From: Foliamicus sp965115835
Lineage (GTDB): Bacteria; Pseudomonadota; Gammaproteobacteria; Steroidobacterales; Foliamicaceae
Length of the DNA stretch: 64,000 nt
Direction of reading: 5' to 3'
NCBI GenBank assembly: GCA_965115835.1
Contig: OZ220471.1
Coordinates: 2,604,001 to 2,668,000 of the forward strand
Shown: positions 26,985-36,193 of the stretch, in pieces
Position numbering within the stretch: the first letter of the stretch is position 1
Layout: every line of letters starts with the position of its first letter
Notes under the pieces: generated by a model
The model's input: only the letters and a program-made list of their open reading frames with translations
Database searches by the model: none
What the model was told of the DNA's origin: nothing
Translations under genes and position numbers: made by a program

Positions 26985-28382
26985 GTGCGAGCCGCCACGC
27001 TCTCGCTAACCCAGCGCCAGCATACCGAATTGGCGGCGCATCTCTTTCCCGCCGACGGCTGCGAGGCCGTCGCCATCGCCTTGTGCGGCCGACTCCGCGG
27101 CACTGAGCTGCACCGCCTGCTCGTCCACCGTGTGGCTCCAGTTCCGCATGAGGCATGCCCGGAGAGAAAGCCCAACCGCGTCACTTGGCCAACCGACATA
27201 CTCCCGCCGCTTCTGGAGGAAGCCCGCCAGCACGGGTGGGCGGTCCTGAAAATTCATGGCCACGGACATCCATCTCCCTTCTCCATCATTGATGACCACG
27301 CCGACCGCGAACTCTTCCCGTCCGTTTATACTTGGACAGAAGATGGCCCGCATGCCAGTGCCATCATGTTCCGAGATGGACGCATGATCGGACGGATAGT
27401 CGGCGAAAACGGCCGATTTCACCCACTGGCGTCAGTCAATGTCGTCGGCGACGACCTCAGGTTCTGGCCAGCCATACCCGCCGCCTCTGCTATTCCCGAA
27501 TTCGGACGCCGCGTGGCGCAGACCTTCGGCGACGGTACTTTCGACCGCCTCCGCAGGTTGCGCGTCGGGGTCGTCGGTTGTTCGGGCACTGGCAGCCCTC
27601 TCATCGAACAGTTGGCCCGAAACTGTGTCGGCACACTGGTTCTTGTGGACCCGGATCGCGTCGAGGAGAAGAACCTCAACCGGATATTAAATGCCAAGAT
27701 GGATGACGCTCGGCAAAATCGTCTCAAGGTCGACGTGGCGGCTCGCGCCATCGCCGAAATGGGTCTCGGAACGGTTGTGGAAACCCACCCTAGGAATCTT
27801 TTTGATCCAGATACTGTCAAAGCAGTCGCCGCCTGCGATGTGGTGTTCGGTTGCGTGGACTCGATTGATGGCCGGCACCTTCTCAACAAGTTGGCCACCT
27901 TCTACCTCATTCCTTATTTCGACCTCGGCGTGAAGCTCGAAGCTGACGGAAAGGGGAGCGTCGACCAAGTTTGCGGTACTGTTCACTACTTGCAGCCAGG
28001 CGGTTCAAGCCTTCTCAGACGGCATGTCTACACGATGGAGCAGGTGCGTGCCGCCGGCCTCCTGCGCACCGACCCTTCGGCCTACCGCACACAAGTCAAA
28101 GACGGCTACATTCGCGGTGTACAAGAAGACCGGCCCGCTGTGATTCAGCTGAATTCCCTTGTGGCGAGCCTCGCAGTCAACGAGTTTCTCGCGCGGCTGC
28201 ACCCCTATCGTCTCGACCCCAGCGCGAACTACGCTGTTCACCGCCTGAGCCTGAGCCACGGGATCTACGAGCATGAACAAGACGGCGCACCTTGTCCCAT
28301 GCTCGCCCGGCATGTCGGACGGGGAGACGTTACTCCGCTGCTTGAATGGCCCGAACTCAGTCTCCGACAGGACGCAGCGTGA
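26985..28382 (+). CDS. JAB/JAMM isopeptidase fused to E1-like ThiF adenylyltransferase
   Basis: 465 residues from GTG 26985, four bases after the E2 gene. The N-terminal ~150 residues contain the JAMM zinc site HGHGHPSPFSIID (HxHP...SxxD), the deubiquitinase signature. Residues about 180-420 are a ThiF/MoeB/E1 Rossmann domain: VGVVGCSGTGSPLIEQLA, LVDPDRVEEKNLNR, then GCVDSIDGRHLLNKLA and PYFDLGV. One polypeptide thus can adenylate and remove the ubiquitin-like protein. This is neither Cap2/Cap3 of CBASS (E1-E2 fusion plus separate JAB, with a nucleotidyltransferase) nor the four-gene Bil layout. Stop overlaps the next GTG start (GTGA). Confidence 0.88.
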   Translation: MRAATLSLTQRQHTELAAHLFPADGCEAVAIALCGRLRGTELHRLLVHRVAPVPHEACPERKPNRVTWPTDILPPLLEEARQHGWAVLKIHGHGHPSPFSIIDDHADRELFPSVYTWTEDGPHASAIMFRDGRMIGRIVGENGRFHPLASVNVVGDDLRFWPAIPAASAIPEFGRRVAQTFGDGTFDRLRRLRVGVVGCSGTGSPLIEQLARNCVGTLVLVDPDRVEEKNLNRILNAKMDDARQNRLKVDVAARAIAEMGLGTVVETHPRNLFDPDTVKAVAACDVVFGCVDSIDGRHLLNKLATFYLIPYFDLGVKLEADGKGSVDQVCGTVHYLQPGGSSLLRRHVYTMEQVRAAGLLRTDPSAYRTQVKDGYIRGVQEDRPAVIQLNSLVASLAVNEFLARLHPYRLDPSANYAVHRLSLSHGIYEHEQDGAPCPMLARHVGRGDVTPLLEWPELSLRQDAA

Positions 28383-28852
28383 AGCGGTTCGTCCATCTCT
28401 GGTGGAACTTGGTCGAACGGTCGGGACTGCGCCCTGGCTATGCTACCGAAGCCGTCGATGAAACGCCCGATGCGCTTGAGCCTTGCCATGTTTATTTGGT
28501 GGGTGATCAGGCGACGCCATGGTCAGCGGCGTTGTGTTGTCCCTGCGGCTGCGGCAGGAGCATACACCTGAGCTTGGTGGCGGACGACACACCGAGCTGG
28601 GGTGTCCGGCGCCATCTCAGCGGGTCGGTCACCTTGCACCCATCCATCTGGGGAAAGACCGGCTGTCGAAGCCACTTCTTTCTCCGTCGCGGCCGTATAG
28701 TCTGGGCCGCCGCGCCTCGGCGACATCCTAATCGCGATGCGAACCGGAACCCGGAGCGATTTGTGCGCGACAGTCCCAAGCCCCAAGCGCTTCCTCAACA
28801 GGTCTGGATCAAACCGCCAGACCCAACCACTACACCGAAGGTTGCACAGTAA
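28379..28852 (+). CDS. DUF6527-type metal-binding protein with IS-derived C-terminus
   Basis: 157 residues from GTG 28379, overlapping the E1 stop. The first ~113 residues look like the DUF6527 family: a CPCGCG cysteine knuckle near residue 60, WSLHPS-like GSVTLHPSIWGKTGC, then SHFFLRRGRIVW, giving a likely Zn site. From about residue 120 the sequence instead matches the C-terminus of the IS3-family orfB at 60952-61953 (NPERFVRDSPKPQALPQQVW), so a decayed IS replaced or extended the 3' end. The core domain appears complete. Such proteins occur with bacterial ubiquitin-like operons; a role in binding or presenting the conjugate is speculation. Confidence 0.65.
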   Translation: MKRFVHLWWNLVERSGLRPGYATEAVDETPDALEPCHVYLVGDQATPWSAALCCPCGCGRSIHLSLVADDTPSWGVRRHLSGSVTLHPSIWGKTGCRSHFFLRRGRIVWAAAPRRHPNRDANRNPERFVRDSPKPQALPQQVWIKPPDPTTTPKVAQ

Positions 28853-28890
28853 ATGACAACTACCGATGTCTCAATGGCGTTGACAGGTTC
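28738..28890 (+). mobile_element. Truncated, diverged IS3-family copy (orfB end only)
   Basis: About 150 bases match, at roughly 85-90% by eye, the terminal 150 bases of the IS at 60912-62514, including its outer end TGTCTCAATGGCGTTGACAG. Its start lies inside the DUF6527 frame and its end 23 bases before the next gene's ATG. Confidence 0.8.
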
Positions 28891-29070
28891 CGAAACGTTA
28901 GAATTGTTCAGCATGTCCACCTTTGAGCATATAACGCTTGGTGGTGATATGGAGCGCGTCTCCATTTCCCCTGGCTGCCTTTTTCACGAAGTTTGGAAGA
29001 AATGCGGCACAGGTCACTTTCTCTCCGACCGTCGTTTGTTGCTCTGGCCGCACCACATCGACAGCATTAA

Positions 29071-30794
29071 CCCGCATATTTCACCAATTGCATGGATAGG
29101 CCCAATTTGGCGTTGGGGGCGGTTTTTGGGATGAGCCAGCCTTGATTGAGGCTTCGAGTGGATGGTGGCAAGCGTCGAAGCGGTAGTTTTCGCTCTGTTT
29201 CGGAGGCATGGTGCGGATGCCGTGCGAAGAAAGCCCTCGGCGAGGGTGCTCGCCGGGCAAAAGGGCATACGAAGGGGCTTTACCCGGTTGCTTGCCAAGG
29301 CGGATGGGTGCGCAGGCGCTCCAGGATTTGCCCGAAGGCCTCTGCACGGGGGTAGGACTCGGAGAACGACAGCCAGACCTTGCGCGCGGTGATCCGTACA
29401 CGTGCAGCAAGCTTCAGCCATTGCAACCGGATCGTGGTGCATTGCGCCCTGGCCCAAGCGGTACCGGCCAGTCCCAGCCGTCGCAGGCCCTGCATCAGCA
29501 CATAGGCAAACGAGGCAAAGTACAGCCGCAGTTGGTTGGCCCGCATGCTGGCGCTGCTGGTGCGGTCGGCGAACAGGCCCAGTTGCTGTTCCTTGATCCG
29601 GTTCTCCATTTCGCCGCGGGCGCAATACAGATCCTCATACAGATGCTGGGCGCCGGCGACTTGGCAGGGCAGGCTGGTGACCACAAACCGTGGGTTGGCC
29701 CCCTTGGCCAACCATTCCGCCTTGCCCACCACACGCCGCGCTCGACCCCAGGTCTTGCGCGTACGGTATCGAAACGACCGGAATCGCCGCGACGGCTGCC
29801 CCGTGGCCACGTGACGGGCGCGGGACTTGCGCAGCGCCTTGTCGATCCGTTTCACCAATCGGGCATTGCCTCCCAGCCCCAAGACATACTCCACGCCGTG
29901 TTGCTCGCACCAGGCCATGATGGCCTCCCTGCAAAACCCCGAGTCGCCCCGCACGACGATGGGAACGCTCGGCCACCTTGTGCGGATCTGCCCAACGATC
30001 CACTCCAACTCTTCCACGCTGCCGGCGGCGGGATCGACATCCGCCTCGCGAAGGCGGGCGCACAGCAGGTGCTCGCCGCAAAAGATATACAAAGGCAGAT
30101 AGCAATACTGCCCATAGTAGCCATGGAAAAACCGCCCCTGCTGATTGCCGTGCAGCGGGTCGTCGGTCGCATCCAGATCCAGCCAGATCGCCTCCGGCGG
30201 CTCGGCATAAGACTCCATGAACACATCCACCAGCAACCGGTCCATCGCTTGTGGGTTCCCAACAATGCGCTTGTAGCGATCCCAAGCCGCTCCTTCGTCG
30301 CCCAACTCCAGACGATTCAAGGTGCTTGAACCGGCCAGAGCACGGTCACGGTTGCGACGCCGTGCCCGACGCGCACGGCGCGCACCCGTCCCATCCGAGC
30401 ACCCCACCAGCAACGCCATCAACGGATCGCGGCGCAACTCGTCATGGTCGTTGAGATCCTCGTAACCCAGCGCCAGACCGATCACCCGCTGCGCCAGCAA
30501 CGGCCGCAGCCTGTGCTCCACACTGTTGGGGTTGCGGTAGTCAACAAAGCACGACTTCAAACGCCTCGACAGCCCGATGCGCAAATCCGTCTCGCGCAGC
30601 AGCAGACCCCCCGCGTCCGAGGTCATCGGACCGCCATCGAATCGACCAATTACCTGACGTCGACCGGAGGGGGAAAACGAAAGGGATTTCAGGGTACACT
30701 GTGTCGCCATTGGGGCCTCCTGTATAGGCTATCTAACGCACTGATTATTATACAGTTCAAGGCCCCATCTCTCTCATTCGGTGAAATATGCGGG
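29071..30794 (-). mobile_element. IS1380-family insertion sequence, copy 1 (1,724 bp, complete)
   Basis: Perfect 15-base terminal inverted repeats (CCCGCATATTTCACC at 29071-29085 and its complement at 30780-30794) and a TTAA duplication at 29067-29070 and 30795-30798. One transposase gene inside. Copy 2 starts at 62742 in the opposite orientation. Confidence 0.93.
29280..30710 (-). CDS. IS1380-family DDE transposase
   Basis: 476 residues. Typical order for the family: N-terminal GGLLLRETDLRIGLSRRL, LALGYEDLNDHDELRRDP, the first catalytic Asp in WLDLDATDDPLHGNQQGRFF, FHGYYGQYCYLPLYIF, the second Asp in PIVVRGDSGFCRE, and the Glu in YCARGEMENRIKEQQLGLFA. Catalyses cut-and-paste movement at TTAA sites. 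A run of Arg/Ala codons near residue 110 is nine bases shorter than in copy 2. Intact, so probably active or recently active. Confidence 0.93.
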   Translation of the reverse strand: MATQCTLKSLSFSPSGRRQVIGRFDGGPMTSDAGGLLLRETDLRIGLSRRLKSCFVDYRNPNSVEHRLRPLLAQRVIGLALGYEDLNDHDELRRDPLMALLVGCSDGTGARRARRARRRNRDRALAGSSTLNRLELGDEGAAWDRYKRIVGNPQAMDRLLVDVFMESYAEPPEAIWLDLDATDDPLHGNQQGRFFHGYYGQYCYLPLYIFCGEHLLCARLREADVDPAAGSVEELEWIVGQIRTRWPSVPIVVRGDSGFCREAIMAWCEQHGVEYVLGLGGNARLVKRIDKALRKSRARHVATGQPSRRFRSFRYRTRKTWGRARRVVGKAEWLAKGANPRFVVTSLPCQVAGAQHLYEDLYCARGEMENRIKEQQLGLFADRTSSASMRANQLRLYFASFAYVLMQGLRRLGLAGTAWARAQCTTIRLQWLKLAARVRITARKVWLSFSESYPRAEAFGQILERLRTHPPWQATG

Positions 30795-31444
30795 TTAAAT
30801 GGTTGACAGCCGAACAAGCCAAAGTCGTGCGCTTCGAGATCAATGCCCGCCGCCCTCCATGGGATATGCCGTGGGAAATCCAGCCTGGCCTTCACCCTGT
30901 TGAGCGCGCCCACATGGCGGAGATGTATCGACATCGTCAGATCAAGCTGGCCAAAACCCTCGCTCTCCGGCAAGCTCGCCAGAGAGCAAAAGATGAAGTC
31001 GCAGCTCTTGAGATCTCGCGCGGCGGCTATACCCGCGCTTCGCTGGAGTCAATCGGGGTAGCTTGGCCACCGCCCAAAGGCTGGAAGAAGCGCCACATTA
31101 CCCGGCGCGTTACAGAAGAGTTGGTCGCCATCAACAAACCAACCAAGCTGGGATATAGGAATATCAGAGTAGGAAGTAAGAGAGACCAAAGAGAGAGAAG
31201 GCAGACAGGGATAAAAACGGAAAGGCGCTCTACAGGCACCCCCAAACTACCTCGCCTGCAAGTCAGTCGATCCCATGACTCGACCGATGTTTTACCTTGA
31301 GCGAACAGTTACAGCGAGCATTTGGGCGACACACCTCTGCTTGAGTGCGCCTCGTTTGGAGTGAACCTGCTTGCGGGTTGCTTACGGTGCCGGGAAGCTA
31401 TATGTTAAAGCATTGTTATTCAATGTATATTTCTTGCTATCCCT

Positions 31445-32179
31445 TGCTCCGGGCTGCTGGAGTGGGTCCGTCGCGGTGTCTATCGGCTCACGAACGAAGG
31501 TGAAGGCTTGTTGTCTCGCGCGCCTTCGCGCGTCGACCAGAACCTGCTCGGAGAGTACCCGGATTTCGCCGAATGGTTGCAAACCGGGAATGCTCCGCCT
31601 TCCAGCAAGGATGCGACATCCGAGCAGAACGAAGAACTCGCCGCCACCCCGGTGGAAGCTCTGGACCATGCTTGGCGAAAGCTGAGCAGCACTCTGGAAG
31701 TCGAAGTGCTGGATCGGGTTCGTGATGCGGCGCCGGAGTTTCTCGAACGGGCGGTTGTCGATTTGCTGATCGCGATGGGCTATGGCGGCGGCGATGCCGC
31801 GATGGGCCGCGTTACGGGACGTTCGGGCGATGGCGGAATCGACGGCACAATCCGGGAGGATACGCTCGGTCTGGACAAGGTTTACGTGCAGGCGAAGAAA
31901 TACGCTAAAGGCAAGAACGTGAGTCCAGGCGACCTGCGCAACTTTGTGGGCGCAATCGAACAAGAAGGCATGACGAAGGGCGTTTTTGTCACCACCTCCG
32001 GTTTCACGCGCGCTGCCAAGGACGATGCGGAGCAGACGCGGAGTTCGAAGCGGATCGTCCTGATCGACGGCGAAGAATTGGCGCGGCTTATGGTTCGGCA
32101 CGGAATCGGCGTGCGGACGCAGTTTCGTTACGAGGTCAAGCAGGTCGACGAAGACTATTTCGATCAGGACGCGCCGTAA
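31445..32179 (+). pseudogene. mrr: Mrr-type restriction endonuclease, 5' truncated
   Basis: From ATG-like TTG 31508 the protein is 223 residues, but family sequence is readable from about 31451 (LLEWVRRGVYRLTNEGEGLL), the end of the Mrr N-terminal winged helix. The catalytic domain is complete: RVTGRSGDGGIDGTI supplies the Asp and VYVQAKKY the QxK motif, followed by GVFVTTSGFTRAAKDDA. Mrr cuts methylated or foreign DNA. The first ~70 residues, part of the DNA-binding domain, are missing and no start with a ribosome site is seen, so the gene is probably inactive or altered in specificity. Confidence 0.7.
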
Positions 32180-32224
32180 GCCGTGCGCCTGTCATGGAAC
32201 GAGGTTCGCGTCCGCGCCGCCGTC

Positions 32225-32538
32225 TTTTACCGATCGACCGAAACTGTGTAAGACGTCACCTCGCTGGGGCCGGAACAGGCATCGACGAGTGAATAGTCCG
32301 CCTCAATCGAGGCCACGGGGAGATCGAGAATCGGCTGCACTACGTACGAGACATCAACTATGACGAAGATCGCAACCGCGTTCGGGCAAAGCGTCTCCGC
32401 CGCAAACTCGCCTGCCTCGCAAACGCCGCCATCTTCATCTTGCGACTCGACGAATGATTCCCACAGGCCCGCCGTCACTTCGCCGCTCAACAGGATGACG
32501 CAATGCGACAGATCACTCGACACGGCTTCGGCCGCTGA
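32225..32538 (+). pseudogene. Fossil C-terminus of an ISAs1-like transposase
   Basis: With two frameshifts and two stops the sequence reads DVTSLGPEQAS, then RGHGEIENRLHYVRDINYDE, then FPQARRHFAAQQDDAMRQIT. The IENxLHxVRDxxxxED motif is the C-terminal signature of ISAs1/H-repeat transposases. Only about 100 codons remain, so the element is long dead. Confidence 0.75.
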
Positions 32539-32809
32539 AACCCTGGCGAATTCCCTCCGGCCAAATTGCGCCACGCGACGACGCTGGCCGCCGAAAAACC
32601 TGGAATCGCCGACCCGGAAAAGCGCCAGCCTGCCGAAATCCCGGACAGATCAACGCCTCATAGGATCACTTGCTGATGACCATCGCGCTGCATCTCGGAG
32701 ACAGACTTGGACTCGCCACGACTTTGGAATGGTCCTGGCGCGACTCGAAGTCTTACTTGGCGGACTCGATTAAAATCATCCTGCAGCGCAGGCTCCCAGA
32801 CCAAGGCTT

Positions 32810-35800
32810 ATGGACAGCACCCTTTCTCACGCTGAAGTCATCGAATCGCACATCGAAGAGTATTCCTCCGGATCGCTGAACTGTGACTTGGCCAGAAGGA
32901 AGATACGTCACGCGCTGCTTCAGTTGGCCGAGATGCCGGATGACAAATCTCTCTCTTTCTCCGATATTTTCGAGCGCCTTGCAACGGCCACATCATTACC
33001 GAAGACCGATCAGTTCAGCACGCTCGCAATCCGCCTTTTCTCCTGTAACGGTCTGCTACCGGAAACGGCCAAAAGCTCCGCCGTTCAATACTTGGTAAAA
33101 CTGATCGAGCAGGGCAACAACGCGATTATCTCGATTCTGCCTGACGGAAAGAAATCGCTGAACCATGCCCGCCTTGCCGCCTACGCAAATTTCCACTCCG
33201 ATGCCTGCCAACGCTTGCAGATCCTGACGCAACCGATCTCGGGTCTCCACGATCTGGTCGGCCGCCGCCAGTCCCTCATGCAGACATTGAATCACGGCCC
33301 CCTCAAGTCTTATCTCAACCCTCTGGGATTTCAGCCCACCATCACTTCCATAGGCGGCATTCTCAAGCTTGTCGACCAAACGGACAAGTCGCATGGCAGG
33401 GAACTCCAGTCCAACCTGCAAAATCTATTGGAAACCGTAAACGAGGAAATAGAGCACTTTGAAGCCAGCCCGGCTTTCTTCATCAGGAACTTTGTCCTGC
33501 CTTTCCTGCGCAACGTCAAAACTGAATGCGACCGTCTTCAATCCGGTATGGCGGAAAAATTCGATTGCACTATTGCGCCGCCCGCGGGTGTCTTCGAGAT
33601 ACCAAAAAAATATCCCCTGCACGTTATCGGTACTCCGTTTGATTTTCATATCCCCTTGAAAAATACCGGACCGGGCGTCGCTCTCAACGTCCTTGCCTGC
33701 TGCATTGCGGACCATTGCACGGTCCATACCGACGAAACCAACCTTGGCGATATCGCCCCGGGATCCTTCATCCTGACACTGCATCTCTCTCTTGATGCTC
33801 CCAGCGATGGCCTGGAGGTTTGCGTAAGCATCGAATGGGATGTGCTCGGCCAACCCGCCACCCGAACCTGCGATTTCAATATACGAGTCCTGGCCCAGCG
33901 GACCGATCTCGATTGGAAAGCGCTGTCTCGGCAGCAACCATACAGCTTGGAAGTTGCCCATGACGAGCATTTCTATGGCCGCCGGGATGCCCTCGAACGA
34001 TTGATCCGCCGTCTGGCCCCCGACTCCATGCAGTCCTGCTACATCACCGGACAGAAGCGGGTCGGCAAGAGCTCTCTGGCGCGCGCAGTTGAAGCCCGCG
34101 TAAAGAACTCCCAGTCCGGCGGCGATTACCGTGTCCTGTACCTGGAATGCGGCGAAATCCGCCACGCTACCGGGCCCGACACGCTTCAGGAGCTCGGGCG
34201 CCAACTGGAATCCTATCTGTCGGCATTGCTGCCGCGTCATGTCGAGTGGACCGAGCAGAGCTATTCCTCATCACTGATACCCCTCAATCGTCTCCTGCTT
34301 TCCTTGCACCACGAACTGCCCGATATGCGCGTGATCATCATCCTCGACGAGTTCGACGAGATAAATGAGGATTTGTATCGCTCCGGGGAGCTGGCGAATA
34401 CTTTTTTCCTGAACTTGCGCACCTTGTCCTCAAGACGGAACATTGCATTCCTTCTGGTGGGGGCAGAGAAAATGCCTTACGTCATGTCGTCGCAAGGAGA
34501 AAAGCTCAACCGGTTCGCCCAGGAATCTCTCGACAGCTTTGACCTGTCTTCGGAATGGGAGGACTACCGCGACTTGGTGGAAAAACCGGTCGCGCACAGC
34601 ATCAAGATACACGAGGCGGCCGTTCGCAAGCTTTTCGATCTGACGAACGGACACCCGTATTTTACGAAAGTCCTGTGCATGGAACTGTACGGGCGGGCAA
34701 TCCAGCACAAGGATGCCGAAGTCTCTTCCGCCGAAGTGGGCAAGGCGGCCGAACGTACCATCGACAGCCTCGACACCAACGCCTTCGCACATTACTGGCG
34801 TGATGGCATAAGGGGAGATTCCGATGAGGTCGAAATCGTGTCGTTGAAGCGCTGCCGCCTCCTCGTTGCATGGGCGCGGGCGGTAAGAGCAAGTTGGTCT
34901 CCGACTCCCGAGAACATTTCGAGGTATCTATACTCAAGCCTGCTGCCCGCCGACGAAGTTCCGCCCTTGCTCGACGAATTTTGCCGGCGCAACGTGCTTC
35001 GACAGGCGGAGCATGCGTCGTATTGTCCGACCGTCAACCTGTTTGCCGACTGGTTGCGCGAGGGCGGGTTTTCCCGTCTGGTCAGCGATAAACTCGGCGA
35101 CGAACTGGCAGTTGTAAAACAAAGCCGGGAAGACGAGGCCTATGTCCGTGCGCCCGAGATCGGAAAATTGGTCGACGGATGGGATCTGTACCAAGGCCGT
35201 CAGATTACATCGGAGGACGTGAGAGCTTGGATCGAACAGGTAGAAAGCAATGTCGAAAGAAGAATCCTGTTCAAGATACTTCAAAACGTCAGGTTTCTTC
35301 GAGAGCCAGAAATCAGGGAGAAGTTGGAACAGGCGCACCAGCGAATTTGCTCGAAGCTGCCCCCATTCGTGAGACGGTCCCGGGTGCAACGGCGGGGAGA
35401 TATTTTCGTCACATATGGAGACGGTCCCGGAAAGAGCGGCGCTTACTATGCGAGCCTGTACGCTGCCGAAAACAATATATCCTCCACCAAAACTGTGGAA
35501 CCCGGCAAGGTCGTGTCTGCCGTGAGAGCGGTCGTACCGGACAGGCAAGTCGGCGTTGTCCTGGTCGACGACATGCTTGGTACCGGCAATAACATGATCG
35601 AGAGGCTGTCGGAACTGAGCGCGATGTTTCGGGAAGCCGGGATCGGGACAGAGATTCCATTGTCGGTCGTGGTCCTGTGCGGAACCTCGAAGGGCGAAGC
35701 GGCAGTGAGGGGCTTCCTGGAGCGCGAGATGGAAAACGCCGATCTGGAGGTGTGCGAGACAATCGGTGAGGACAACTTTGCGTTCACGAAAGGGTTGGGG

Positions 35801-36013
35801 TTCTGGGAGTCCGACAAGGAAAAGAACGCGGCGAAGACGCTGGCGCGTGACCTTGGGGTGCGCGTTCAGAAAAGGAACCCGCTGGGGTACGCAGAGCAGG
35901 GCCTGCTGCTGATTTTTTCGCGGAATTGTCCCAATAACACACTGCCGATTTTGCACGGAAACGGACGGGGCGAGAAAAGCTGGCGCGCCATTTTCCCGCG
36001 CCGGAAGTCCTGA
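32810..36013 (+). CDS. STAND-like P-loop ATPase fused to a phosphoribosyltransferase-like domain
   Basis: 1,067 residues. Residues 1-370: helical, then a beta-rich part, unassigned. Residues about 388-700: AAA/STAND ATPase with FYGRRDALERLIRRL, Walker A TGQKRVGKSSL (about 413-423), Walker B VIIILDEFDEI (about 507-517), and GAEKMPY as sensor; then a winged-helix-like stretch. Residues about 860-1040: PRTase fold with FVTYGDGPGKSG and the PRPP loop VGVVLVDDMLGTGNNM. The combination matches proposed conflict-system proteins in which the ATPase senses and the PRTase-like domain (PRTase-CE type) acts as effector. Stands alone between an ISAs1 fossil and a secreted-protein gene. Function untested. 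Confidence 0.8.
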   Translation: MDSTLSHAEVIESHIEEYSSGSLNCDLARRKIRHALLQLAEMPDDKSLSFSDIFERLATATSLPKTDQFSTLAIRLFSCNGLLPETAKSSAVQYLVKLIEQGNNAIISILPDGKKSLNHARLAAYANFHSDACQRLQILTQPISGLHDLVGRRQSLMQTLNHGPLKSYLNPLGFQPTITSIGGILKLVDQTDKSHGRELQSNLQNLLETVNEEIEHFEASPAFFIRNFVLPFLRNVKTECDRLQSGMAEKFDCTIAPPAGVFEIPKKYPLHVIGTPFDFHIPLKNTGPGVALNVLACCIADHCTVHTDETNLGDIAPGSFILTLHLSLDAPSDGLEVCVSIEWDVLGQPATRTCDFNIRVLAQRTDLDWKALSRQQPYSLEVAHDEHFYGRRDALERLIRRLAPDSMQSCYITGQKRVGKSSLARAVEARVKNSQSGGDYRVLYLECGEIRHATGPDTLQELGRQLESYLSALLPRHVEWTEQSYSSSLIPLNRLLLSLHHELPDMRVIIILDEFDEINEDLYRSGELANTFFLNLRTLSSRRNIAFLLVGAEKMPYVMSSQGEKLNRFAQESLDSFDLSSEWEDYRDLVEKPVAHSIKIHEAAVRKLFDLTNGHPYFTKVLCMELYGRAIQHKDAEVSSAEVGKAAERTIDSLDTNAFAHYWRDGIRGDSDEVEIVSLKRCRLLVAWARAVRASWSPTPENISRYLYSSLLPADEVPPLLDEFCRRNVLRQAEHASYCPTVNLFADWLREGGFSRLVSDKLGDELAVVKQSREDEAYVRAPEIGKLVDGWDLYQGRQITSEDVRAWIEQVESNVERRILFKILQNVRFLREPEIREKLEQAHQRICSKLPPFVRRSRVQRRGDIFVTYGDGPGKSGAYYASLYAAENNISSTKTVEPGKVVSAVRAVVPDRQVGVVLVDDMLGTGNNMIERLSELSAMFREAGIGTEIPLSVVVLCGTSKGEAAVRGFLEREMENADLEVCETIGEDNFAFTKGLGFWESDKEKNAAKTLARDLGVRVQKRNPLGYAEQGLLLIFSRNCPNNTLPILHGNGRGEKSWRAIFPRRKS

Positions 36014-36193
36014 TCGTCGGAGCTCGCGTGCCAAGCGGCAACAGCGACTCGGAGCTACCGGAGGCAGCGTACGGGAAGCGACCTGCGGACAGCGGATCCA
36101 CGTATGCGCTGACTTTTCGGCAGCTTCCACATTCGATCTCCCCTGAAGCGGGTGATCCTCCTCCATCAAATTGGTCCACTTTCAGGTTATAAA

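Larger units (their letters stand above)
28913..31300 (+). pseudogene. Unknown gene split by IS1380 copy 1
   Basis: Joining 28913-29070 to 30799-31300 across the single TTAA restores one open frame of about 220 codons: MSTFEHITLGGDMERV..., ...HHIDSI then KWLTAEQAKVVRFEINARRP. The second part is basic and helical (RHRQIKLAKTLALRQARQRA), ending with a very charged tail. I do not recognise the family. It follows the DUF6527 gene on the same strand, so it may have been the fourth gene of the ubiquitin-like operon before the IS arrived. Its true start could lie further upstream and have been lost with the IS3 fragment. Confidence 0.6.

Noticed and set aside
26333..28852. Type II CBASS
   Set aside because: No CD-NTase or effector nearby, and the fusion pattern (Ubl-E2, JAB-E1) differs from Cap2/Cap3.
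32227..32574. Minus-strand 115-codon frame
   Set aside because: Lies antisense to the ISAs1 transposase fossil.
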